NCBI GenBank assembly: GCA_937902565.1
Contig: CALFMX010000087.1
Span: 1 to 15,762 of the forward strand
DNA length: 15,762 nt
Origin: an uncultured Spirochaetales bacterium
Lineage (GTDB): Bacteria; Spirochaetota; Spirochaetia; Sphaerochaetales; Sphaerochaetaceae
Reading direction: 5' to 3'
Part shown: in pieces, positions 1 through 6,654 of the stretch
Layout of the letters: the number at the start of each line of letters is the position of its first letter
Numbering within the stretch: the stretch's first letter is position 1
Translations under genes and position numbers: made by a program
Notes under the pieces: generated by a model
What the model was told of the DNA's origin: nothing
The model's input: only the letters and a program-made list of their open reading frames with translations
Database searches by the model: none

Positions 1-99
1 CGTGGAGAGGTTCATCCCCAATTCACCGAACAATGCATCGGCAGCCGCCTTCAAGTCGGCGTCCATTCGAATACTGATATTGGAGGTCTTGTTGGGCAT
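1..99 (-). CDS. RelB/DinJ-family antitoxin, N-terminal part only
   Basis: The 33 residues present begin MPNKTSNISIRMDADLKA and continue through ALFGELGMNLST, which matches the ribbon-helix-helix start of RelB/DinJ antitoxins. In that family the N-terminus dimerises and binds the operator, and the C-terminus wraps the partner RelE/YafQ-type mRNA interferase. The ATG at 97-99 has a good Shine-Dalgarno (AGGAG on the minus strand, 108-112) eight bases upstream. The C-terminus and any toxin gene lie beyond the left edge. Such operons are normally autoregulated, and a palindrome sits in the promoter just upstream. Family assignment rests on the N-terminal motif alone, and the toxin partner is inferred. 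Confidence 0.85.
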   Translation of the reverse strand, partial: MPNKTSNISIRMDADLKAAADALFGELGMNLST

Positions 100-130
100 A
101 TATGCGTCTCCTGTCTTAGATTATATATGA

Positions 131-168
131 AATATACAATGATTGTACGGGAAATGCAATATTTTGCA
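131..168 (-). promoter_or_regulatory. Antitoxin promoter with candidate operator palindromes
   Basis: Read on the minus strand, TTGCAT (159-154) and TATATT (136-131) are separated by exactly 17 bases, a sigma70-type promoter for the antitoxin gene starting at 99. A perfect odd palindrome, tacaat-g-attgta (135-147), covers the spacer and overlaps the -10. A second one, tgcaa-tatt-ttgca (155-168), overlaps the -35. This is where an autorepressing RelB/DinJ antitoxin would be expected to bind. The promoter and palindromes are read directly; the binding is inferred. Confidence 0.55.
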
Positions 169-205
169 CGAATAATTATCACAACACGCGAACAGAAGAT
201 ACTCC

Positions 206-228
206 GAGCTCCTCTTTTTGAAGAGCTC
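206..228. other. Short hairpin just downstream of the ATPase gene
   Basis: The palindromic gagctc at 206-211 and 223-228 can pair, with two more base pairs after one mismatch and a five-base loop (ttttt on plus, aaaaa on minus). It begins ten bases past the stop of the minus-strand ATPase. No U-tract follows on that strand, so it is at best a weak terminator. Confidence 0.25.
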
Positions 229-237
229 GCCATCACT

Positions 238-1371
238 CTAGACCGAGAGCAGGAACTCAGGATAGTTGACCCGATTGATGGTCTTGACCTCCACCTCCGG
301 GTACCGGTTGGTGAATGCGCGGGTGACGCGACTCTTCTTCGTCTCGCTGTACTTGAATTCAAACGCCTTGATGGTAGCCCCGGTCTGTTCGATGTAGTCG
401 ACCTCCATCCCGTCCGTGGTGCGCCAGAAGAACTGTTGGCCCGACCGATGATAGGAGAGGAGCTTGCGCCGTTCGCTGACCAGGTAGTTTTCCCACAGGG
501 GGCCGACATCATCGCGGGCGGCGATTGGATCAAAGCGACCGATGATGGCATTGCGTACCCCGGTGTCCCAAAAGTAATACTTGCTGGATTTCTTGATCTC
601 ATTGCGAAGATTCGTCGAGTATGAGGGGAGTCGAAAGATGATGTGGGCCTGCTCCAGCAGCGAGAGGTAGCTCTCCACGGTTGCTCGATGTACGCCCAAG
701 AGCGATCCCAGCTCGGATGGCGAGACCTCGCTTCCCAGCTGGTACGCCAAGGCCTTCAAGAGGTTCTCCAGCACCTTAGGCTTGCGAAGCCCGTCATAGG
801 CGAATAGATCCCGATAGAGATAACTCTCACTGAGCAGCATAAGGTGCTCTTGGGCGTATTCTCCTTCGATGACGACTTGGGGGTAGGAACCAAAGAGCAG
901 ACGCTCTTCGAGACGGCGCTGCTCTTCCAGCACACCGTGGTATGCGCTCAGCTCCGAAAATGAGAACGGATGGAGTGTATACTCATACTTCCTGCCGGTA
1001 AGGGGCTCCTCAGTGAGGTTCATGACTTGAAAGGAGCTTGACCCACTGATGAAGACCTGCACATCGTGACGGTGGTCGATGAGGAGCTTTACCGCTCTTC
1101 CAATATTGGGGATGCGCTGTGCCTCATCAATGAAGACAGCCCGTTTGTTGCCCAGCACCTGGTTCCAGATACTCGGGGTAACTCTTTCAAAGAGTGCAAC
1201 ATCAAAGTCATTGTCGCCGTTCAAGTAGGCGACATCGAGGGTCATCGTGTCGATCAGGTGCTGAAGGAGCGTGGTCTTGCCGGTCCTCCGGGCACCAAGG
1301 ACCAGGATGGCCATGCCTCGGTTGAGGCGTTCTGTGATGAGGGTATCGAGCATGCGTGGTATGTACGTCAT
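238..1371 (-). CDS. AAA_14/DUF4143-family ATPase
   Basis: A 377-residue protein with the full two-part layout of this family. The N-terminal P-loop ATPase (about 15-145) has Walker A GARRTGKTT (26-34), Walker B VFIDEAQ (79-85) and a sensor-like FISGSSS (107-113). The C-terminal DUF4143 half includes a winged-helix-like segment (about 215-255), WDTG at 268-271 and a nuclease-fold-like pair, EVDYIE (323-328) and AFEFK (336-340). These proteins are widespread in accessory DNA and their cellular role is not settled. Length is normal and there is no frameshift, so it looks intact. An in-frame stop lies just upstream of the ATG. No close Shine-Dalgarno is present (GAGG is about 20 bases away), so Met7 is an alternative start. 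AT-rich upstream DNA carries direct repeats. Confidence 0.88.
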   Translation of the reverse strand: MTYIPRMLDTLITERLNRGMAILVLGARRTGKTTLLQHLIDTMTLDVAYLNGDNDFDVALFERVTPSIWNQVLGNKRAVFIDEAQRIPNIGRAVKLLIDHRHDVQVFISGSSSFQVMNLTEEPLTGRKYEYTLHPFSFSELSAYHGVLEEQRRLEERLLFGSYPQVVIEGEYAQEHLMLLSESYLYRDLFAYDGLRKPKVLENLLKALAYQLGSEVSPSELGSLLGVHRATVESYLSLLEQAHIIFRLPSYSTNLRNEIKKSSKYYFWDTGVRNAIIGRFDPIAARDDVGPLWENYLVSERRKLLSYHRSGQQFFWRTTDGMEVDYIEQTGATIKAFEFKYSETKKSRVTRAFTNRYPEVEVKTINRVNYPEFLLSV

Positions 1372-1413
1372 AGGGATAGATTAGCCTATTTCCTCAAAAA
1401 GTCAATATATTGC

Positions 1414-1455
1414 TAATACACTATCAAAAAAACTAGATATTATGATAATACACTA
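1414..1455. repeat. Two direct 10-bp repeats upstream of the first ATPase
   Basis: taatacacta occurs at 1414-1423 and again at 1446-1455, a 32-bp period (about three helical turns), in AT-rich DNA 43 to 84 bp upstream of the minus-strand ATPase start. On the coding strand it reads TAGTGTATTA. It could be a paired operator or part of the promoter region. Function is inferred from position only. Confidence 0.4.
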
Positions 1456-1533
1456 GCGAATTCTAGAATATTGTACGCTCTCCATAGATTGTAAATAACA
1501 CAACCATACACGATGAATTCAACAGAATGAGAT

Positions 1534-1559
1534 GTTTTATCAGATGTAACTGATAAAAC
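1534..1559. repeat. Perfect 10-bp inverted repeat
   Basis: gttttatcag (1534-1543) and ctgataaaac (1550-1559) are exact reverse complements around a six-base loop. It lies about 18 bp past the stop of the AAA stub, in the AT-rich gap before the ATPase promoter region. The stem is AT-rich and neither strand has a U-tract after it, so it is not a typical intrinsic terminator. Confidence 0.5.
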
Positions 1560-1576
1560 CTATGAGACTGATATTG

Positions 1577-1840
1577 TTATAATTGAGAGTGGGAGTAATC
1601 CCTCCGATGGATTACCCCCAAATCACTCCGATGGTCATGGGTGATGGATTTAAACGTTAGCTCTTTACGAACAGGTTTCACATCAGGCATATTCAATAGA
1701 TCCTCAATTTTCCGAGCTAAGGTTTCGTGACTCTTCGCTCGTTCTTCAACACAGATTGCTTCTGCAGCTCTCCTGAAGGTGTTCGACTCACCTGCTAGGC
1801 CACTCTGTATAAGATCACATAATAAATCAGCACGAGCCAT
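1577..1840 (-). pseudogene. N-terminal stub of an AAA-family ATPase
   Basis: From the ATG at 1838-1840 the product is 87 residues, starting MARADLLCDLIQSGLAG and continuing with AAEAICVEERAKSH. This resembles the short helical N-terminal domain that precedes the AAA module in CDC48/SpoVK-like ATPases, which often sit beside a subtilisin-type protease in accessory loci. The ATPase module (Walker A and B, arginine finger) is absent: the frame ends after residue 87 and AT-rich DNA follows. The start is secure, with AGGAGG seven bases upstream on the minus strand. The last 15 or so codons include a 7-bp hairpin (1595-1615) and look unrelated to the family. Probably a truncated relic, though the strong ribosome site means a small protein could be made. 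Recalled family resemblance, not verified by search. Confidence 0.6.
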
Positions 1841-1924
1841 ACCATTTCCTCCTGAGAATCTCTGTGTCCATTGGGCACAGATTCCTCTCAACACACGCTT
1901 CCAATTCAATTACACCTGTCAGTA

Positions 1925-2776
1925 CTATGCCCAGGATGGGAATTCCTCAGCAGGCACCGATCTGTTCAAGAACATGGGGTGAATCGGGAGCGTGACAGTG
2001 AGATAGGTGCGCTCCCCATCGGTCTCGAAAGTCGGCATTGCGCTGCCATTATGCTCCATGGCACGCAGCATTGCCGGGATCCCGGTATTCCTCCCCCGGG
2101 TGAGTTTCAACTCCTTGAGCAGCTCTCCGATTCGTGTGTTACGACATCCCTTCGACACCATCTTCCGCTGAGCGATATCCTCATCGGTGATGGTACGACC
2201 GGGACCTGGCAGGCTGGTGATCTGTAGTGTTTCCGGCGTGACCGTGACGGTGATCGGCTCGCCTATTTGATAGGATCTATGGTAGACGGCATTGGAAATC
2301 GCCTCTTCAATTGCTACGGGAGGAAAGTTGAAAACCCGTATGGCTTCAGCTCTGTCACTGACCTTGCTCACCCTCTCCTTGACGACATAGTTGCGGATAT
2401 AGGCAATGGCATCGCGCAGTTGTCGGTCAAGGGGACCGACAAAGACTTTCTCTGTCATCCCGATCCCTGATGGGTCGGGTCTGTCGACAACCTCGATACG
2501 TGCGGAGGGGAAGTACTCATCGGGCCGCTCAGAGAAGAACAGAAGACCTACGTTCAGCGGCTTGCAGAGCTCACTCGGTCCGCCTACCATACGCAGATCA
2601 GCGGCAAGATCAACGACCGGCCTCCTCAGCGACTCTTTATAAAGATCGATGCCGACTCTATAGAGATACTCGCTGATGAGGCCTGCCCTCATATCCTCGA
2701 TGGCACCATTCATGCAGACCCGCTCATCGAACGGGGTGTCATTGGAAGATGCACTCGTGTCCTGAACTTTCTTCAT
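1925..2776 (-). pseudogene. ATP-binding regulator lacking its AlbA_2/Schlafen-like N-terminus
   Basis: The 283 residues match the C-terminal part of the AlbA_2 plus HATPase_c_4 ('RecG-like C-terminal') regulator family. Visible are FDERVCMNGAIEDM (16-29), KPLNVGLLFFSERPDEYFP (72-90), the ATP-binding N-box-like helix AIEEAISNAVYHRSY (154-168), the glycine box LPGPGR (189-194), RNTRIGELLKEL (212-223) and GRNTGIPAMLRAM (228-240). Full-length members carry roughly 150 more N-terminal residues with the AlbA_2 (divergent AAA-4/Schlafen) domain. Here the in-frame sequence upstream of the ATG reaches a stop after about 18 codons with no similarity to that domain. The GHKL-like half is uninterrupted, and a promoter-like sequence lies at 2846-2874. 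It is therefore either a 5'-truncated relic or a surviving half-protein. A GGGAGG lies 12 bases before the ATG, wider than ideal. Confidence 0.72.
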
Positions 2777-2845
2777 CTGATACCGTAGCCTCCCTATCTT
2801 CCCATACCATGCGTTCGCCCTTGTGCCTCACTGAACCATGGCTGT

Positions 2846-2874
2846 ATGGTAGACCACTCCAGAATACTTATCAA
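2846..2874 (-). promoter_or_regulatory. Candidate promoter for the truncated regulator
   Basis: On the minus strand TTGATA (2874-2869) is followed after exactly 17 bases by TACCAT (2851-2846). Transcription would begin near 2839 and leave a leader of about 60 bases before the ATG at 2776. The -35 is a good match and the -10 a moderate one. Confidence 0.35.
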
Positions 2875-2910
2875 GTGTTAAGTAAGAGTATCTTCACATC
2901 CCTCTTCCTG

Positions 2911-3483
2911 CTACCACCCAAGGCAGGCAAGTGGCACCACATGCACTCCATCCGGTCGGGTGTAGGCATACCGCTCTGCTGTCAAGACGATGAGCATGGC
3001 AGGGTCTGGTAAGAACGACTGGTCAAGCTTGTTGGCAAGCTTGATCAGCCTTGCCGTCGCTCTTTCGATCAAGCTCCCACCCAATGCCGATGCCACCAGA
3101 GCCATGCGTCCCCCTGATCTGTGATGACACAATCGCAGGTCAGGCCGCTCCTTGTCGCGATAGGAACGAAGCGTTGCGCCAAGCGGCCAAGGTCATGGAT
3201 ACAGAGGGTGGTGAAGAGCCGATCCATCGTCGCCAGGTCCTCGAGGAGATCTTTTGCAGAGAGGGCGAGCACTGAACAGGCAATGACCGGGTCGGTCAAT
3301 TGCATTTCCCATCGCCCGCCGTAATGCTGCCATCGATGCATGGGTCCCCAGCAGCTGCAAGTAGGCACGCAGCATGCTACCAAGACGTATGGTATTCTTC
3401 CCAAGCGTTTTGAGACGACCGTCCTGCGCCTCTAAGCACTCCTCGATGGATGAAAACTCTCCCAATGCGATCACCTCTGCCAT
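2911..3483 (-). pseudogene. Frameshifted DUF4143-family ATPase, C-terminal relic
   Basis: Three minus-strand frames together give a decayed DUF4143 C-terminus. The clearest stretch (down from about 3308) reads LTDPVIACSVLALSAKDLLED and then FTTLCIHDLGRLA, lining up with VDPSLAAALLGANADSLIHD and FESLCIRDLRIYA of the intact ATPase at 5144-6400. A frame change near 3100 leads to MALVASALGG, KLANKLDQSF and AERYAYTRPDGVHVVPLACLGW, the usual family ending, with stop at 2911-2913. Family members normally read ALVEIK where this has ALVASA, so the charged pair of the nuclease-like fold is lost. A third frame (to 3483) contains LRAYLQLLGTHAS, a tentative match to LRSLARNVSTTAS of the intact copy, implying an internal deletion of about 40 residues. 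The ATPase half is missing. Confidence 0.7.
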
Positions 3484-3873
3484 ACGGGGGTTGGCATTGA
3501 CCGCAACAACGAGGCGCTATCTTCCAAGAGCGAAGCGAGTGATATGGCGTGATTCGACTGTCCGCTGCCCCAAGGCTCGAAACACCCTTGGTGCATCCTT
3601 TCAAAGGAATTCGGCAGGATGGCGTATTTTCATTCCTCAGCATGGCAGAGACACAATAAAGGGGGGATTTGCAGTCCCCCCTCTCTTGTCATGTGAGTTA
3701 CCAACACACCAACCGGATTTTCAGTCCAGGTAGCAGGAAGCGTGACACTGCGTCCTGCCCTCACTTCGTATGATAGACCAGCTTTGCCGATGGCGCAACG
3801 TATATTTGTGCAAAGTCGCTCCTATCTGTCAGTATTACTTGACCTTGGGCAGAACACCCACCACTATAGGCTC
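3484..3873. other. Stretch without a recognised gene
   Basis: No reading frame here gives a convincing protein family on either strand. It contains a strong GC hairpin (3661-3681) and, near its right end, a TTGACC (3839-3844) that could be a -35 for the membrane-protein gene. The membrane-protein frame extends upstream to 3742, but that extension shows no sign of being translated. Confidence 0.5.
3655..3690. terminator. GC hairpin, possible terminator
   Basis: gggggga (3661-3667) and tcccccc (3675-3681) pair perfectly around a seven-base loop. On the minus strand the stem is followed by TTTATTGT, a short U-rich run; on the plus strand by a pyrimidine-rich tctcttgtc. No intact gene reads into it from either side, so it may be left over from a lost gene or insulate the two flanks. 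Confidence 0.45.
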
Positions 3874-4674
3874 ATGAAACGGTTCAAACGTCCCCCCAAG
3901 AAGAAACTGAAAGAGATCCTCGCTGCGCGCGATAGCGCGGCCTTCGTCTACTACGCGCTGCGCACCATCGTCCTCCTGATCATGGCGGTAGAGATCTTCA
4001 TCGGCAACTACCAGAACGCCTTCCTGTGCATCCTCACCCTGGTCCTCTTTGCCATCCCCTCCCTCATCGAGAAGAATACCCGTATCGACATCCCCGATAC
4101 GCTGGAGAACATCGTCCTCTTCTTCATCTTCGCCTCCATGATCCTCGGCGAGATCCGCTCCTACTACATCACCTATCCCTTCTGGGATACAGCACTCCAT
4201 ACGGCAAACGGCTTCCTCGCTGCCGCCATCGGTTTCTCGATGGTCGACATCCTCAACCGCAGCGAGCGCTTCACCTTCCGCCTCTCCCCGCTCTTCGTCG
4301 TCATCGTTGCCTTCTGCTTCTCGATGACCATCGGGGTCATCTGGGAGTTCTTCGAGTTTGGCATGGATTGGTTCTTTGGCAAGGACATGCAGAAGGACAC
4401 GATCATCCACACCATACGCAGTGTGAGCCTCGATCCGACAAACTCACAGAAGGTGGTCACTATCAACAATATCACCGAGGTGACGGTCAACGGCCAGGAC
4501 CTGGGCCTGAGCGGCTACCTGGACATCGGGCTCATCGACACGATGAAGGACCTCTTCGTCAACTTCATCGGCGCTTTGATCTTCTCTGTCCTCGGCTACT
4601 TCTACCTCACGCGCCGATCGAAGCGCAACTCCTTCATCGAGCGCTTCATCCCGACAGTGGTTGATAAGGAGTAG
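3874..4674 (+). CDS. Six-helix membrane protein, YjdF/DUF2238-like
   Basis: The ATG at 3874 gives 266 residues beginning with a very basic cytoplasmic tail (MKRFKRPPKKKLK). Hydrophobic segments lie at about 26-43, 48-65, 77-97, 106-126, 138-158 and 228-247. Conserved-looking polar motifs sit at membrane edges: WDTALH (104-109), WEFFEFGMDW (157-166) and GLIDTMKDLFVNFIG (219-233). The WDxxxH and WExxEx pattern is reminiscent of YjdF/DUF2238 inner-membrane proteins of unknown function; this is recalled resemblance and not certain. Residues 170-225 form an extra-membrane segment. The gene is GC-rich and uninterrupted, unlike its decayed neighbours, so it is probably native core DNA. Only a weak ribosome site (tagg) precedes the ATG. 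The frame is open upstream to 3742, but that sequence is not protein-like. Confidence 0.75.
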   Translation: MKRFKRPPKKKLKEILAARDSAAFVYYALRTIVLLIMAVEIFIGNYQNAFLCILTLVLFAIPSLIEKNTRIDIPDTLENIVLFFIFASMILGEIRSYYITYPFWDTALHTANGFLAAAIGFSMVDILNRSERFTFRLSPLFVVIVAFCFSMTIGVIWEFFEFGMDWFFGKDMQKDTIIHTIRSVSLDPTNSQKVVTINNITEVTVNGQDLGLSGYLDIGLIDTMKDLFVNFIGALIFSVLGYFYLTRRSKRNSFIERFIPTVVDKE

Positions 4675-4736
4675 GGGCCCCCTCCATACGTATGAAAACC
4701 ATCAGGTTGGATGGCGGTGTTCTCATTGGACACCTT

Positions 4737-5015
4737 CAACTGCCACTGATGCACACAATGGGAATCATATAGAGGAGAGACCCCAACCAATCATAATCGT
4801 TTGACCGGGAGTACTCTCGATTTTTTGGGTACGCACGTACTCACATATTGATCTCTTACACCCATGGAAGCCGATAATCAGGTTGTCTTTTTTTACTGTA
4901 CATGAAGATTTGTACTCTTTCTCAAGGGTTCCCTTCTTGGTATAGAGTCCAACGTCTTGGAGGTATTCTCTTGATTTCTCCTTCGTTGAAGTAATCTCCT
5001 TTGATGAACTCTCGC
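4737..5015 (-). pseudogene. Decayed small protein joined to a GFHGC/NDYDWLG-family fragment
   Basis: Read on the minus strand from about 5015, one frame gives KEITSTKEKSREYLQDVGLY then TKKGTLEKEYK, typical of the C-terminus of small antitoxin-like proteins that end in '..GIYTKxGxLxKxY'. The same frame runs on into DNLIIGFHGCKRSICEYV. A shift near 4810 then gives SNDYDWLGSLLY, stopping at 4737-4739. GFHGC followed by NDYDWLG is a pairing I recall from a toxin-like family of unknown function, usually encoded just after such a small protein. The start of the small protein, the stop between the two and most of the second protein are missing. There are no regular methionine starts, and it ends where the 23-bp repeats begin. 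Identification is by motif memory, so moderately sure of decay and less of the family. Confidence 0.5.
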
Positions 5016-5021
5016 GTGCAA

Positions 5022-5113
5022 AATATGATGGAATAAAAACATCTAATATGATGGGATAATATACATAAATATGATGGGATAGAATTGTCTAATATGATGG
5101 AATTGTGTATACT
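5022..5113. repeat. Four tandem 23-bp repeats upstream of the second ATPase
   Basis: aatatgatgg recurs at 5022, 5045, 5068 and 5091, a period of exactly 23 bp each time. The shared core is aatatgatgg(g/a)at, and the second half of each unit is freer but AT-rich. Because 23 is not a multiple of three and the block sits just before the ATPase start, it is probably non-coding. It resembles an iteron or operator array. The left edge coincides with the end of a decayed minus-strand fragment, so it may also mark a rearrangement junction. Confidence 0.85.
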
Positions 5114-5143
5114 GGCATTGGGGGGCATGGTGTGGATAATGAT

Positions 5144-6400
5144 TTGTACAAAAGCAGGCTCGTCGACGCCCGGATTCAGTATTACCTCAGACTCTTTGGT
5201 GCCGTCAGTATCGAAGGGCCGAAATGGTGTGGCAAAACATGGAGTGCGCTCCACCACGCACAGAGTGTGATATATATCGGTTCCGATGCCGGCAATTTCC
5301 AGAATAAAGTTCTCGCTGAAACAGACCCCCAGCTCGTATTGGCCGGTGAGCGGCCACGGCTCATCGATGAGTGGCAGGAAGTACCGCGCCTCTGGGATGC
5401 TGTACGTCATGCCGTTGACCAAAGCACACAGAAGGGGCAGTTCCTCCTCACTGGTAGTTCGACACCACCCCATAAAGGGGTGCTTCACAGTGGTGTGGGG
5501 CGCATAGCACAGATTCGGATGCGACCAATGTCACTCTTTGAGATGGGCGTGTCATCAGGAGCCGTCTCATTGAAGGGCCTGTTTATGCAGGAGTTCACAG
5601 CCCTCGTAGGCGATGAGGTCAGCGTGAGAACCCTCGTCGATCTTGTCCTTCAGGGAGGATGGCCAGGCTCGCTCGGTTTCTCTGCAAAGGAGGCAAGCGA
5701 TATTGCATCACAATATATCGAGACGATCCTCAACAACGATCTTGGGCGTGTTGACGATGTGAAACGAAGTCCGGCAAAGATGCGACTCCTCCTCCGCTCC
5801 CTGGCCAGAAATGTCAGCACCACCGCCTCTGTACGCACTTTGGCACGCGATATCACCGAGCATGATGGAACAACCCTGGATACTCAGACCATCGCTGCAT
5901 ATCTTGATGTCCTCTCCCGCCTCTATCTGATCGAAAACCAACCTCCATTCAGCACCAACCTCCGCTCTCCCGTTCGAGTCAAGCAGATGGAGAAGCGTCA
6001 TTTTGTCGATCCCAGCCTTGCTGCTGCACTTTTGGGTGCCAATGCAGACTCGCTCATACATGATCTTCAAACCTTTGGTTTTCTCTTCGAGTCTCTCTGC
6101 ATTCGCGACCTTAGAATCTATGCAGATGCATCAGGCTATTCGATTTCCCACTACCAGGACTATGAGAATAATGAAATCGATGCAATCATAGAGAGTGACG
6201 ACGGACGTTGGGCTGCTTTTGAGATCAAGGTCGGTTTTCATGAAGTTGAGAACGCAGCCCTGAATCTAAAACGCATCACAAGGCGGATCGGCCAACACAA
6301 CAAGCCAGCCTTTCTTGCCATCATATGCGGGATGAGCCGTGCATCGTATGTTCGCGATGATGGTATCTATGTGCTCTCACCTCTTATGCTGAGGAATTGA
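5144..6400 (+). CDS. AAA_14/DUF4143-family ATPase, second intact copy
   Basis: From TTG at 5144 the product is 418 residues starting LYKSRLVDARIQYYLRLFGA, the usual beginning of this family (M-Y-x-x-R-x-V-D). GTG codons at 5105 and 5132 would add 13 or 4 residues; the one at 5132 has a G-run six bases upstream, so the start is uncertain. Using numbering from 5144: Walker A GPKWCGKT (25-32), Walker B PRLIDEWQ (71-78), sensor-like FLLTGSSTP (100-108). The DUF4143 half has LRSLARNVSTTAS, KRHFVDPS (about 284), FESLCIRDLR (about 315), then NEIDAII and AFEIK (about 343 and 358), the nuclease-fold-like acidic and lysine residues. It ends YVLSPLMLRN. It is closer in sequence to the broken copy at 2911-3483 than to the one at 238-1371. 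The four 23-bp repeats sit directly upstream. Confidence 0.85.
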   Translation: MYKSRLVDARIQYYLRLFGAVSIEGPKWCGKTWSALHHAQSVIYIGSDAGNFQNKVLAETDPQLVLAGERPRLIDEWQEVPRLWDAVRHAVDQSTQKGQFLLTGSSTPPHKGVLHSGVGRIAQIRMRPMSLFEMGVSSGAVSLKGLFMQEFTALVGDEVSVRTLVDLVLQGGWPGSLGFSAKEASDIASQYIETILNNDLGRVDDVKRSPAKMRLLLRSLARNVSTTASVRTLARDITEHDGTTLDTQTIAAYLDVLSRLYLIENQPPFSTNLRSPVRVKQMEKRHFVDPSLAAALLGANADSLIHDLQTFGFLFESLCIRDLRIYADASGYSISHYQDYENNEIDAIIESDDGRWAAFEIKVGFHEVENAALNLKRITRRIGQHNKPAFLAIICGMSRASYVRDDGIYVLSPLMLRN

Positions 6401-6654
6401 TCGCAGCGACCATTGAGTATGGTGAGTACATGGTTTTACCTAGGCGGAGAAACGCAAAAACTAAGAACAGTCATTTGACTGATACGCTATTCACCCTATT
6501 ACGATAGCAGAACTGTGGGAAGAATGGTAACTGAAACTCATATATGGGCCATGTCCGACGTGAAGAGGTAAAACAAACCATCCTGTGAAGACCGATTCAG
6601 CAAACTCAACGCGTAAGGGTTCTGGTAGATTAGCTGCTGTATTCCGTACTTGAT

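Noticed and set aside
3742..3873. Longer N-terminus for the membrane protein.
   Set aside because: The extra 44 residues are not conserved-looking and lack a ribosome site; the basic MKRFKRPPKKK start at 3874 is typical before the first helix.
5022..5113. Possible CRISPR array.
   Set aside because: The period is 23 bp in total with a conserved core of only 10-13 bp, so there is no room for spacers, and no cas gene is present.
5141..5160. tttgtacaaaagcaggct looks like the Gateway attB1 cloning site, suggesting vector contamination.
   Set aside because: It lacks two A residues of attB1 and encodes LYKSRL, the normal start of DUF4143 ATPases; flanking sequence is ordinary genomic coding DNA.
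4922..5488. Minus-strand open frame of 188 codons.
   Set aside because: Most of it is the antisense of the ATPase gene; only the part beyond 5015 has family-like content, and that is in another frame.
6401..6654. Search for a gene or decayed gene between the second ATPase and the transglutaminase-like gene.
   Set aside because: No frame on either strand gives a family-like stretch; only a small palindrome (cagtca-tt-tgactg, 6468-6481) was seen.
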